Source of the DNA: Corallococcus terminator
GTDB lineage: Bacteria > Myxococcota > Myxococcia > Myxococcales > Myxococcaceae
Assembly: GCF_003611635.1 (NCBI RefSeq)
Contig: NZ_RAVZ01000040.1
Location: 1 to 40,214, forward strand
DNA: 40,214 nucleotides
Direction of reading: 5' to 3'
The notes under the pieces are model-generated. The model was not told the origin of the DNA. It saw nothing but the letters and a program-made list of their open reading frames with translations, and searched no databases. This document shows positions 13,992-21,560 of this stretch, one piece after another. The stretch's first letter is position 1. Every line of letters begins with the position of its first letter. Position numbers and translations under genes: made by a program.

Positions 13992-15884
13992 ATGCCTCCT
14001 CTCTTCTTGCGATCCCTGACGCTGCGTGGGCGGCTGCTGCTGTACATGACCCTGGTGTCCTGCGTGCCCTTGCTGGCCCTCACCGGGATGCAGGATTCGC
14101 TGATGCGCCGGCAGACGGAGGCGCAGATCGACTCGTCGCTGCGCATGGAGGCCGAAGGGTTCAAGGACCTGCTCGAGTCCACCCTCGCGGAGCGCGAGTC
14201 CAGCGCGCGAAGCTGGGCGGAAGACCCGGTGCTGCGCGCCGCGCTGCGCACGAAGGATGCCTCCGCCAGCGACGTGATGTTGTCGCTGCTCCAGCGGCGC
14301 TATCTCACGCTCAACGGCATCGTGCTCTTCAGCAACGAAGGCATGGCCCTCTCCGCCAGCACGCCCGCGCTGCGCGACGCGTACGCCGGAACCCACGCCC
14401 AGGTGCTCGCGTCCGCGTGGTTTCGCGAGGCCCAGGCCGGCCGCACCACGGCGGAGGGCGTGAACGAGGAGGATCCCATCTTCAGCGTGCACGTGCTGCC
14501 GCTGGCGGTGCAGGTGACGGACGAAGGTGGAAGGCCCCTGGGCGTGCTGCTGGCGGCGTTCGACTGGGGCCAGGTGGGGGAGCTGGTGAAGCCCGCGCTC
14601 GCCCGGGCCCAGCAGCGCGGGCACCCCAGCTTCTCCATGGAGGTGAAGAGCGCGAACGGCATCACGCTGTTCGACACACGCCAGGGCGAGCACGACGACA
14701 CGGGCCGGGTGGCGGTGACGGCGGTGGACGGCACGCTCGTGCGCGACGTGGGCGACGGGTGGCAGGTGCTGGCGCAGGTGGATCCCGCGGAAGCGTACGC
14801 GCCGCTCAACCAGATGCGCCGGCTGGTGCTGGGCCTGGCGGCCCTCTTCGTGGCGGCGGTGGGCGTGGGCTCCTGGGCCCTGGCCCGCGGCATCACCCGG
14901 CCGCTGCGCGCGCTGAGCGAGATGGTCCGCCGCGTCGTGAAGGAAGGCGACCTCACGCAGGTGTTGGAGGGGCAGGCGGGCAAGGACGAGGTGGGCGAGC
15001 TGACGGAGGCGTTCGTGCAGATGATGAAGAACCTGCATGAGACGGCCACCAGCCTCCACCAGGGCACGCGCGTGCTCAGTGAGACGGTGGCGGAGCTCAA
15101 CCTCGCCTCCGAGGTGCAGGAGCGCAACGTGGCCCGGCAGGCGGCCGCGCTCCAGGAGACGCAGGTCACCGCGCAGGAAATCAAGCAGACGTCGCTGCTG
15201 GCCGCGGAGAAGGCGGAGACGGTGCTGGGCGTGGCGGCACGGGCCGAAGAGGTGGGCCGCGCGGGCGAGGGCGCCATCCGCGACAGCCTTGACGGCTTCC
15301 AGGGCCTGCACGAACAGTCCGGGGAGATGGCCATGCGCATCGTGCAGCTCAACGAGCGCACGCAGCAGATTGGCGGCATCACCCAGACGGTGAAGGACCT
15401 GGCGGACCAGTCCAACATGCTCGCGCTCAACGCGGCCATCGAAGCGGTGCGCTCCGGCGAACACGGCAAGGGCTTCAGCGTGGTGGCGCGCGAAATCCGC
15501 AACCTGGCGGACCAGTCCATCCAGGCCACGGAGAAGGTGCGCGACATCCTGGGGGACCTGGGCCACGCCATCATCTCCACCGCGAAGATGACCGAGCAGA
15601 GCCACGCGAGCGTCGCGGAGGGCCTGGATCAGGTGCGCACGAGCGGCGAGCACCTCAAGGAGCTGGCCACCATCGTCCAGGACAACGCCGCGGCGGCGCG
15701 GCAGATCGCCGGCGCGGTGAGCCAGCAGAACGCGGGCATCGCGCAGATTTTCAGCGCGGTGACGGACCTGTCCTCCATGATGACCGAGACCCAGGCGAGC
15801 CTGAAGTCCACCACCGGGGCCGCGCGGCGGCTGCAGGAAGTGGCCGGGCGGATGGAAGGCGTCGCCCGGGCGTACCGCATCTAG
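13992..15884 (+). CDS. Methyl-accepting chemotaxis protein
   Basis: A 630-residue transmembrane chemoreceptor. TM1 lies at about 12-35, a periplasmic sensor (possibly Cache-like) at about 36-275, TM2 at about 278-302 (LGLAALFVAAVGVG), and HAMP to about 355. A long signalling coiled coil follows with the tip DLADQSNMLALNAAIEAVRSG near residue 470, then EHGKGFSVVAREIRNLADQS. The tip interacts with CheA/CheW in the family; no che genes lie in this window, so it is an orphan receptor. There is no obvious C-terminal CheR-binding pentapeptide (it ends ARAYRI). Start ATG 13992 is chosen because TM1 follows directly; ATG 13935 is in frame but has a G-rich motif only one base upstream. In myxobacteria such receptors can affect gliding or development. 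Confidence 0.9.
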   Translation: MPPLFLRSLTLRGRLLLYMTLVSCVPLLALTGMQDSLMRRQTEAQIDSSLRMEAEGFKDLLESTLAERESSARSWAEDPVLRAALRTKDASASDVMLSLLQRRYLTLNGIVLFSNEGMALSASTPALRDAYAGTHAQVLASAWFREAQAGRTTAEGVNEEDPIFSVHVLPLAVQVTDEGGRPLGVLLAAFDWGQVGELVKPALARAQQRGHPSFSMEVKSANGITLFDTRQGEHDDTGRVAVTAVDGTLVRDVGDGWQVLAQVDPAEAYAPLNQMRRLVLGLAALFVAAVGVGSWALARGITRPLRALSEMVRRVVKEGDLTQVLEGQAGKDEVGELTEAFVQMMKNLHETATSLHQGTRVLSETVAELNLASEVQERNVARQAAALQETQVTAQEIKQTSLLAAEKAETVLGVAARAEEVGRAGEGAIRDSLDGFQGLHEQSGEMAMRIVQLNERTQQIGGITQTVKDLADQSNMLALNAAIEAVRSGEHGKGFSVVAREIRNLADQSIQATEKVRDILGDLGHAIISTAKMTEQSHASVAEGLDQVRTSGEHLKELATIVQDNAAAARQIAGAVSQQNAGIAQIFSAVTDLSSMMTETQASLKSTTGAARRLQEVAGRMEGVARAYRI

Positions 15885-15912
15885 GCCCGCCCCCCTTCCG
15901 GAGGAATCCCAA

Positions 15913-16521
15913 GTGGCCGCTGTCCCCGCCGTGAAGGCCGTGCTGCTGGACCTGGGCAACGTGCTGGTGTTCCACGACAACGCCCTGCTCTTCGCGCGGC
16001 TCGCGGCGCGGGCGGGCCTGGAGCCCACCGAAGCAGCGCGGCGGCTCACCGGCGCGGGCTGGACGGCGGCGAACCGGGGCCTGCTGGACGCGGAGGGCAT
16101 CCGCCAGGACGTGTGCGGCGCGCTGGGCGTGGAGCTGCCCATGGAGGAGTTCGCGCCCCTGTGGAGCAGCCACTTCACGGTGCACCACGCGGTGCTGCCG
16201 CGCGTGGAGGGACTCGTCGGCCGGGTGAAGCTGGTGCTGCTGTCCAACACCAACGCGCTGCACGTCGCGTATCTGAAGCCGCTGCTGCCGCTGCTCCAGC
16301 GCTTCGACGCCCTGGTGCTGAGCTGCGAGGTGGGCGCGGTGAAGCCGGAGCCGGCCATCTACCGGCTGGCGCTGGACAAGGCGGGCTGCGCGCCGGACGA
16401 AGCCGCCTTCTTCGACGACCTGCCCGAGTTCGTCGACGCGGCCCGGGCCCTGGGCATCCGCGGGCACGTCTTCACGGACGCGCCCGCGTTCGACGCGCAG
16501 TTGAAGTCCCTGGGACTCTGA
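15913..16521 (+). CDS. HAD superfamily hydrolase (YihX-like)
   Basis: A 202-residue haloacid dehalogenase-like hydrolase, probably a small-molecule phosphatase. Motif I is LLDLGNVL with nucleophile D13. The Asp+2 position is Gly15 rather than the usual acid Asp, as in YihX-type 'DLGNV' proteins. A helical cap (about 25-85) follows. Motif II is LLSNTN, motif III Lys lies in KPEPAIY, and motif IV is FFDDLPEFVDAARALG. The GTG start at 15913 has GGAGGA 8 bases upstream. It is 28 bases downstream of the chemoreceptor and may be co-transcribed. Substrate unknown; loss of the +2 Asp makes the mechanism or efficiency uncertain. Confidence 0.88.
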   Translation: MAAVPAVKAVLLDLGNVLVFHDNALLFARLAARAGLEPTEAARRLTGAGWTAANRGLLDAEGIRQDVCGALGVELPMEEFAPLWSSHFTVHHAVLPRVEGLVGRVKLVLLSNTNALHVAYLKPLLPLLQRFDALVLSCEVGAVKPEPAIYRLALDKAGCAPDEAAFFDDLPEFVDAARALGIRGHVFTDAPAFDAQLKSLGL

Positions 16522-16523
16522 AG

Positions 16524-16539
16524 CCGCTACCGGTAGCGG
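16524..16539. other. 16-bp perfect palindrome at a convergent gene junction
   Basis: CCGCTACCGGTAGCGG is fully self-complementary. It spans the 5-base gap between the HAD gene stop (16521) and the last codons and TAG of the minus-strand GST gene. It has no loop of its own, so a long cruciform is unlikely; as RNA it could form a short hairpin acting as a shared terminator, or it could be a protein-binding site. Confidence 0.4.
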
Positions 16540-17177
16540 GCGAGCTGCGGCTCGCCCTGGGCGGCCTCGGTCCATTTGATCATCGCGGGCAGGCCGAGCA
16601 CGGCGTCGCGCCACGAAGTGAGCTCCGGGCGGAACGGCACGCCGTAGGTGACGAAGCGGGTGATGACCGGCGCGTAGAACGCGTCCGCAATGCTGAAGTC
16701 ACCGAAGAGGAACGGGCCTGCCTTGCCGTGGCGTTCGCGGCAGCCGGACAGGAGGGCCTGGATGCGGGCGATGTCCGCGTGCACGCCCGGCGCGTCCAGC
16801 CCCGGCACCGTCTTGCGCGCGGTGAGGTCCATGGGCAGATGGGTGCGCAGGGCCTGGAAGCCGGAGTGCATCTCCGTCGTCACCGAGCGCGCCATGGCCC
16901 GCACGGGGCTGGCTTCGGGCCACAGCTTCGCGGCGGGGAAGCTCTCCGCCAGGTACTCGCAGATGGACAGCGAATCCCACACCACGGTGTCGCCGTGCTT
17001 GAGCACCGGCACGCGCCCGCTGGGCGAGTGCATCGCGATGAGCGCCGCGGTCTCCGGCGTGTCCAGCGGAACGAGCACCTCGCGGAACGGCTGGCCGGTG
17101 TGGGCCAGGGCCAGGTAGGGGCGCAGCGACCACGAGGAGAAGTTCTTGGAACCAACAACCAGGGTGAGTTCGGACAT
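16527..17177 (-). CDS. Glutathione S-transferase family protein
   Basis: A 216-residue GST-fold protein. The N-terminal thioredoxin-like domain (1-80) has the signature KNFSSWSLRPYLAL, where the Ser/Trp region forms the glutathione site in this subgroup. SGRVPVLKHGD (the cis-Pro strand) and VWDSLSICEYLAE (E/S-I/L gamma-glutamyl binding) follow. The C-terminal helical domain contains the FGDFSIADAFYAPV N-capping box typical of GSTs. ATG 17177 fits the domain start; a Met 14 codons upstream is not needed. It lies 38 bases after the cyclase-like gene on the same strand, so they may be co-transcribed. Role is probably conjugation or redox; the substrate is not known. Confidence 0.9.
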   Translation of the reverse strand: MSELTLVVGSKNFSSWSLRPYLALAHTGQPFREVLVPLDTPETAALIAMHSPSGRVPVLKHGDTVVWDSLSICEYLAESFPAAKLWPEASPVRAMARSVTTEMHSGFQALRTHLPMDLTARKTVPGLDAPGVHADIARIQALLSGCRERHGKAGPFLFGDFSIADAFYAPVITRFVTYGVPFRPELTSWRDAVLGLPAMIKWTEAAQGEPQLARYR

Positions 17178-17215
17178 GGCGCGGCACCATACCGCCGCGC
17201 GCCCGTCCGTCAGCT

Positions 17216-17827
17216 TCAACCGCCCGCGGGCACCCGCCGACGGCCCAGCAGTGAACGCACGCGCGCCATGAGGGCGCCTTCGCTCCGGGGCTCTTCCGGC
17301 GTGTCGATGCGGAACACGGCCACCGGCAGCTTGATGTTCTTCAATTCATTGCGGCCCAGCCGCACGGGGGGCGCCCTCAGGCGGCCCTCCACCTGCGCCG
17401 CCACCGTCTCGCTGACGTACACGGTGCCCGGACGCGCCAGGGATTCGATGCGGGCCGCCAGGTTGACGCCTTCGCCGAACACGTCGCCATCGCGGTGCAC
17501 CACCATGCCCAGGTGCGCGCCCGCGCGGATGGACATGCGCCGCTCGCCCGGCACGCAGCGGTTGCGTGCATCCACGGCGGAGCGCCACTCCAGCGCGAAC
17601 GACACCGCGGACAGTCCCGCGCCGAACTCCAGCAGGAAACCGCCCTCCTCCATCCGCTTCACCTCGCGCCCTCCGTGGCGCGGCAGCAGGTCCCGCACGA
17701 GCTGTCCATGCTCGTCGTGCAGGGCCTGCTGAAGACACTCATCCCGCCAGCGTTGACCAGCAGGGGCCTCCATGTCCGTGAACATGATGGCCGACAACTT
17801 CCGGGGCTCCGGGGCCTCCACCACCAT
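17216..17827 (-). CDS. Class III nucleotidyl cyclase-like protein, missing second metal Asp
   Basis: A 203-residue cytosolic protein that is essentially one class III cyclase domain. It keeps the first metal ligand (KLSAIMFTDM, D18), the strand IRAGAHLGMV and the transition-state Asn/Arg pair GEGVNLAARIE. The tail is LKNIKLPVAVFRID. Where active cyclases read (V)KxxGDxxxxxF, this one reads VKRMEEGGFLLEF (about 56-68), so the second metal-binding Asp is absent. The loop after D18 (EAPAGQ) is also altered from the usual GYTAL/GST type. It may be inactive, use Glu61, or be regulatory. Start ATG 17827 is supported by GGGAGG/AGGATG upstream. Confidence 0.8.
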   Translation of the reverse strand: MVVEAPEPRKLSAIMFTDMEAPAGQRWRDECLQQALHDEHGQLVRDLLPRHGGREVKRMEEGGFLLEFGAGLSAVSFALEWRSAVDARNRCVPGERRMSIRAGAHLGMVVHRDGDVFGEGVNLAARIESLARPGTVYVSETVAAQVEGRLRAPPVRLGRNELKNIKLPVAVFRIDTPEEPRSEGALMARVRSLLGRRRVPAGG

Positions 17828-18131
17828 CGTGCATCCTCCCTCCCCCCGGCGCAGACACCGTGATGCTACTGCACGACGGGCCCGGGCTCCCAACCTGGCC
17901 GGGAACCCACCCGGACGGACACGTTCCGGGGAACGCAACCGTGCGAAGTCAGAGGCGGACCCCACGTCCGCACCCCCAACCTAGTGACTTCCTGACGCGG
18001 CGCACCAAGCACCCGGAGGGTTCTGGGCCTCCGGTGTCTGGCACCCGACGCGTCGCGGTGGGAGACGTCCAGTGCGAGTCAGGAACCGGCACGCGGACGC
18101 GTCCCACGCGGCCACGGAGGGCCCCCGGGCC
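17828..18131. other. Divergent intergenic region (304 bp), no gene seen
   Basis: This stretch lies between the cyclase-like gene (minus) and the unknown gene at 18132 (plus). An in-frame GTG at 18072 could extend the plus-strand gene. The only structure I noticed is a 7-bp hairpin (CCGGAGG 18013-18019, CCTCCGG 18028-18034). No promoter box is convincing. Confidence 0.45.
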
Positions 18132-19022
18132 ATGATCTACGCAGACGAGAAGGTCCGGCAGATGGCGCGCTCACTGCTGCCTTCCACGGGCCGCAAGGAG
18201 GCCCGTGAATCCCGCGCGAGCGTGCACCGCGCGGCCCGGCATGAGTCCCGTCGGGAGCTGGCCACATGGCTGCGGGCCGGAGACCTGGACGCGGACGTGC
18301 CGGACTGCGCGCCCTGGCGCGGGCCGGAAATCCGTCAGGTGAAGTGCTCGCGGCGCGAAGGGGACAAGGTGAACCCCTTCATCCGCTGGGCCACCGCCCG
18401 CACGCGGGAGCTGCCCCGCGAGGAGCGCCTGGACCACGTGCGCGCCCTGCTTCCCCCGGGCATCATTGGCGAGCACGCGCTCGAACACCTGGAGCAGGCC
18501 CCCGCCTTCGAGGATCCCCTCCAGGCCGCGCGGCGCGAGCGGCGCCGGCAGTTGTATGCGCGCAAACCCGGTGGCGACTGGATGGACCGGGGCGAGCAGG
18601 CCCAATTGCTGCGCGCCCTGCTGCTGAAGCCCTACGGACACGCCACCTTCAACGAGTTCCTGCGAGCGCGCTACGACGCGACCACCGCGCGCGACCTCCG
18701 GGCGTCCCGCGACCGCCAGCGCGCCACGCTGCCGCCGCACCGGCCGCTGCTCGGCATGGACGACGTGATGCCCTTCCTGGATTCGCTGGAGCCCGGCGCG
18801 GGGGGCCCCCACGCCAGGAACTGGGGCACCTGGGCGCCACCGCCGCAGTGGGTCTGCCTGTTCCTGCACCGCTTCAAGCAATACCGCCGCATCGCCCTCC
18901 TGAGGGAGGTGCTGCAGGATGAGGACCTGCTGCCGTCCCCCTACCGCCCCCAGCGCGCCCGCTTCAACGTGCCGGGGCAGAGGGCGTGGCAGGACGCTTC
19001 AGAAAGGCCGTTGCATCCATGA
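18132..19022 (+). CDS. Unrecognised Arg-rich cytoplasmic protein
   Basis: A 296-residue protein I cannot place in a family. Codon use and frame are those of a real gene: GC-rich third positions, no competing frame with family motifs, GGAGGG 11 bases before ATG 18132, and a strong hairpin after the stop. It is very basic and helical, with no signal peptide or membrane helix. Features that might seed a search are MIYADEKVRQMARSLLPST at the N-terminus, two Trp/Arg-rich blocks (PWRGPEIRQVKCSRREGDKV and NPFIRWATARTREL) and the C-terminal CLFLHRFKQYRRIALLREVL. The N-terminal block ARESRASVHRAARHESRREL suggests nucleic-acid contact, but that is speculation. It may be myxobacterium-restricted. Confidence 0.7.
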   Translation: MIYADEKVRQMARSLLPSTGRKEARESRASVHRAARHESRRELATWLRAGDLDADVPDCAPWRGPEIRQVKCSRREGDKVNPFIRWATARTRELPREERLDHVRALLPPGIIGEHALEHLEQAPAFEDPLQAARRERRRQLYARKPGGDWMDRGEQAQLLRALLLKPYGHATFNEFLRARYDATTARDLRASRDRQRATLPPHRPLLGMDDVMPFLDSLEPGAGGPHARNWGTWAPPPQWVCLFLHRFKQYRRIALLREVLQDEDLLPSPYRPQRARFNVPGQRAWQDASERPLHP

Positions 19023-19097
19023 TGGCCGGCATGGCGCTCTTCCATCTGGCGGGGAAGCGAGCTGTTCCCAGCAGCAGCGGAGCGCACGCCTCCCACG

Positions 19098-19146
19098 GCT
19101 GAAGCAGGGCTTCAGCGATCCGCGCTGGACGCAGGATCGCTGAAGC
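19098..19146. terminator. Two mutually exclusive hairpins between convergent genes
   Basis: GCTGAAGC (19098-19105) can pair with GCTTCAGC (19109-19116) across a 3-base loop. The same GCTTCAGC, extended to GCTTCAGCGATCC (19109-19121), pairs perfectly over 13 bp with GGATCGCTGAAGC (19134-19146). One arm is thus shared by two alternative stems. It lies between the stops of the unknown gene (19022) and the carbonic anhydrase gene (19158), so a bidirectional terminator is the simplest reading. Confidence 0.65.
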
Positions 19147-19157
19147 TCGATGCCGCC

Positions 19158-19862
19158 TTACTGGACGGCGCGGAGACCCGACTGCTCTTCCGTTGCGTCG
19201 CTCAGCTCCGTCAGGAGCCGATCACCCTCGGTCTCGTCGATGGGAACGAAGCGGCCGAGGTCAGAGCGGTAGGCGTGAACCTGTGCCGCCCCGATGTCGA
19301 ACCACCAGCCGTGCAGCCGCAGCGTCCCCGCCGCGAGCCGCTCTTGCACGATGGGGTAGGTCTTCAGGTGCTCGAGCTGCTCGAGGACGTTCAACTGGGA
19401 GAGGCGATCCGCATCGGGCAGCCCCACGCCCACCTGGGTGTTCTCCTTCAACGCCTTGAGCGAGGGCGTTCCGTGCGCGAGCCACTTCTCCAGGTTCGGT
19501 GAGCCGTTCACGACGCCTCCGGCCAAGATCGCCTTCATCGCGCCGCAGCTCGAGTGTCCGCAGACAACGACGTCCTCGATGGGCAGGAAGCCCAGGGAGA
19601 ATTCGATCGCCGCCGCTTCCGAGCGGTCCGCCGTGGGCTGTCCGTTGAGCACGGCCGTCGGAACGAGGTTGCCCACGTTGCGCACGGTGAAGAGGTCACC
19701 GGGGTCCGTGGAGACGAGCAGATTGGGCACCACGCGGCTGTCCGAGCAACTGATGAAGAGACAGTCAGGGGTTTGCCCCTTCGCGAGCCTCGCGAAGGTC
19801 GCCCGGTACGAGGGCAGGGTATGACGCTGGAAATCGAGCAGACCTCTAATGAGCTTCTTCAC
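19158..19862 (-). CDS. Beta-class carbonic anhydrase
   Basis: A 234-residue zinc enzyme interconverting CO2 and bicarbonate. The beta-class ligands are visible: CSDSR (C39, with the D41/R43 dyad) and CGHSSCG (H103, C106). Other conserved parts are FTVRNVGN, AAIEFSLGFLPIEDVVV and, near the C-terminus, LRLHGWWFDIGAA. The length fits the family and there is no signal peptide, so it is cytosolic. The GTG start (19862-19860) has GGAGG 7 bases upstream and overlaps the stop of the SulP gene as GTGA, showing translational coupling. Next to a SulP transporter, the natural role is hydrating CO2 or trapping imported bicarbonate. It is probably expressed from the sigma-54 promoter at 21496-21510. Confidence 0.95.
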   Translation of the reverse strand: MKKLIRGLLDFQRHTLPSYRATFARLAKGQTPDCLFISCSDSRVVPNLLVSTDPGDLFTVRNVGNLVPTAVLNGQPTADRSEAAAIEFSLGFLPIEDVVVCGHSSCGAMKAILAGGVVNGSPNLEKWLAHGTPSLKALKENTQVGVGLPDADRLSQLNVLEQLEHLKTYPIVQERLAAGTLRLHGWWFDIGAAQVHAYRSDLGRFVPIDETEGDRLLTELSDATEEQSGLRAVQ

Positions 19863-21433
19863 TGAGCACCTCCGGGAGCGAGAGACGAAACGTGATGAGC
19901 CGAGGATGAAGGGGGTAGAACAGCAGCAGGCCCGGCAGCGAGGGCCGCACGCGCGCCCCGCCGACTCCAGACGTCCTCGAGCGGCTCCATGGTCACGGTG
20001 CCGCCCGTCTTGCGATGCGTGTCAGCCCAGCTCTCCAGCGCCTCGAAGCCGGAGTGGTCGAGCATGTTCACCGCCACGTCCACCTCCACCTTGGAGCCCG
20101 AGGGAACCTTCGCGAGCGCCGCCGACAGCTTCGGCACGCCGACGAACGTCAGCGCTCCGCTGATGCAGACCTGGTGAACACCATTGGTGGCGTGGCTCTC
20201 CACGCGCACCTGGCCGAGCTGCCACAGGAGCCGGAGGATGGCCGCGCCGAGCCCCAGACCGATGCCCGCGAGCAGGTTGATGCCCACGACACCGGCCACG
20301 GTGATGAGGTAGACCGGCAGCTCGCCCCGGTGCCGGAGCTCCCGGATGTGGGCGAGGTTCACGAGCTTCAGGCCCACGTGCACGAGCAGGCCGGCGAGCA
20401 CCGTCAGGGGCACGAAGGCCGCGAGGCTCCCCAACAGGGTGATGAACGCGAGCATCCACACCGCGTGAAGCACCGCCGACCAGCGCGTCTTCGCGCCGGC
20501 GTTGATGTTCGCCGCGCTGCGCACGATGACGCCGGTGATGGGCAGACCGCCGACCAGACCGGAGAGGGTGTTCGCCACGCCCTGCGCGAGCAGCTCGCGA
20601 TCGAGGTTCGCCCGCGCGCCCGTGTGGAGCTTGTCGGTCGCCACCGCGCTCAAGAGCGATTCGGCACTCGCCACGAGGGCGAGCGACAGCACGGCCACGA
20701 AGAAGGCACCCCACGCGGCCCCTTCCGGAAGGGAAGGCAGCTTGATGGCCGACAGCGCATCCGCGGCCAACTGCACCCGTGCCACGTTCGCGTTCAACAC
20801 CGCCGCGACCGCGGATCCGCCCACGACCGCCACCAGCGGCCCCGGGACCTTCTTCAGCCGCCCGTTCGGCAGGAACTGCCACGCGATGAGGATTCCCAGC
20901 GTGAGCAGGCCCAGCAGCGTGGCCGGTCCATGAAGGTCGGCAATCTGCCCGGGCAGCTCCCGCAGGTTGTTCCAGGCATTGCTCTGCGGAGAGCCACCCA
21001 GAACGATGTGGACCTGACCCAGCACGATGAGAATGCCGATACCCGCGAGCATTCCGTGGATCACGGCCGGCGAGATGGCGAGCGCCGAACGCGCCACCTT
21101 CAGCACGCCGAGCGCCACTTGCACGAGCCCCGCCACGGCGATCGCCGCGCACGTCACGGCGAAGCCCAGCTCCTGGATGAAGCCAAAGACCATCACCGCG
21201 AGGCCCGCCGCGGGGCCGCTCACGAGAAGCGGCACGCCGCCCATCAGGCCCACCACCACGCCTCCCACGACGCCGGCGATGAGTCCCGCCATGATGGGCG
21301 CTCCGGAGGCGAGCGCGATGCCCATACAGAGGGGCAGGGCCACCAGGAACACCACCAGCGAAGCCGGCAAATCCGAGGCGAGGATCTCCTTCAACGAGGG
21401 CCTCGCCTCTGCAGCTTTTCCACCCGAAGTCAT
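19859..21433 (-). CDS. SulP family anion transporter with STAS domain (likely bicarbonate)
   Basis: A 524-residue membrane transporter. Residues 15-400 hold about 10-14 hydrophobic helices with SulP features: ASLVVFLVALPLCMGIALASG, GLIAGVVGGVVVGLMGG, SGPAAGLAV, and GGLPITGVIVRSAANINAGA. A C-terminal STAS domain (about 420-495) has VCISGALTFVG and NMLDHSGFEAL. SulP proteins carry sulfate, bicarbonate or other anions; the 4-base coupling to a carbonic anhydrase argues for bicarbonate, as in BicA-like systems, though sulfate cannot be excluded from sequence. ATG 21433 has GGGGAG upstream. The gene lies 182 bases after the NtrC-type regulator and is preceded by a perfect sigma-54 element. Confidence 0.92.
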   Translation of the reverse strand: MTSGGKAAEARPSLKEILASDLPASLVVFLVALPLCMGIALASGAPIMAGLIAGVVGGVVVGLMGGVPLLVSGPAAGLAVMVFGFIQELGFAVTCAAIAVAGLVQVALGVLKVARSALAISPAVIHGMLAGIGILIVLGQVHIVLGGSPQSNAWNNLRELPGQIADLHGPATLLGLLTLGILIAWQFLPNGRLKKVPGPLVAVVGGSAVAAVLNANVARVQLAADALSAIKLPSLPEGAAWGAFFVAVLSLALVASAESLLSAVATDKLHTGARANLDRELLAQGVANTLSGLVGGLPITGVIVRSAANINAGAKTRWSAVLHAVWMLAFITLLGSLAAFVPLTVLAGLLVHVGLKLVNLAHIRELRHRGELPVYLITVAGVVGINLLAGIGLGLGAAILRLLWQLGQVRVESHATNGVHQVCISGALTFVGVPKLSAALAKVPSGSKVEVDVAVNMLDHSGFEALESWADTHRKTGGTVTMEPLEDVWSRRGARAALAAGPAAVLPPSSSAHHVSSLAPGGAQ

Positions 21434-21495
21434 TGCTTGCGCTCCCCTGTCATCTGCCGACCCGCACAAGGGATCGACGTGACAGGCGGGACTAC

Positions 21496-21510
21496 GCAAG
21501 CGTTGTGCCA
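21496..21510 (-). promoter_or_regulatory. Sigma-54 promoter of the sulP-carbonic anhydrase operon
   Basis: Read on the minus strand, bases 21510-21496 are TGGCACAACGCTTGC. This matches the sigma-54 consensus TGGCAC-N5-TTGC exactly, with the invariant GG at 21509-21508 and GC at 21497-21496. The implied transcription start is near 21484, leaving a 5' UTR of about 50 bases before the SulP ATG at 21433. The gene immediately upstream encodes a sigma-54 activator, which makes a chance match unlikely. Confidence 0.85.
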
Positions 21511-21560
21511 GCCCGTTCCGGGCCCTTACCGCCGGGGGCGTGGCGCGACAGAACCGGGGG

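Noticed and set aside
13749-16358. An 869-codon minus-strand frame across the chemoreceptor and HAD genes
   Set aside because: Antisense shadow of two well-recognised genes, crossing their boundary; no motifs.
18072-18131. GTG 18072 as the start of the unknown 18132 gene
   Set aside because: The 20 extra residues are unremarkable and the site lacks a ribosome binding site; ATG 18132 has GGAGGG upstream.
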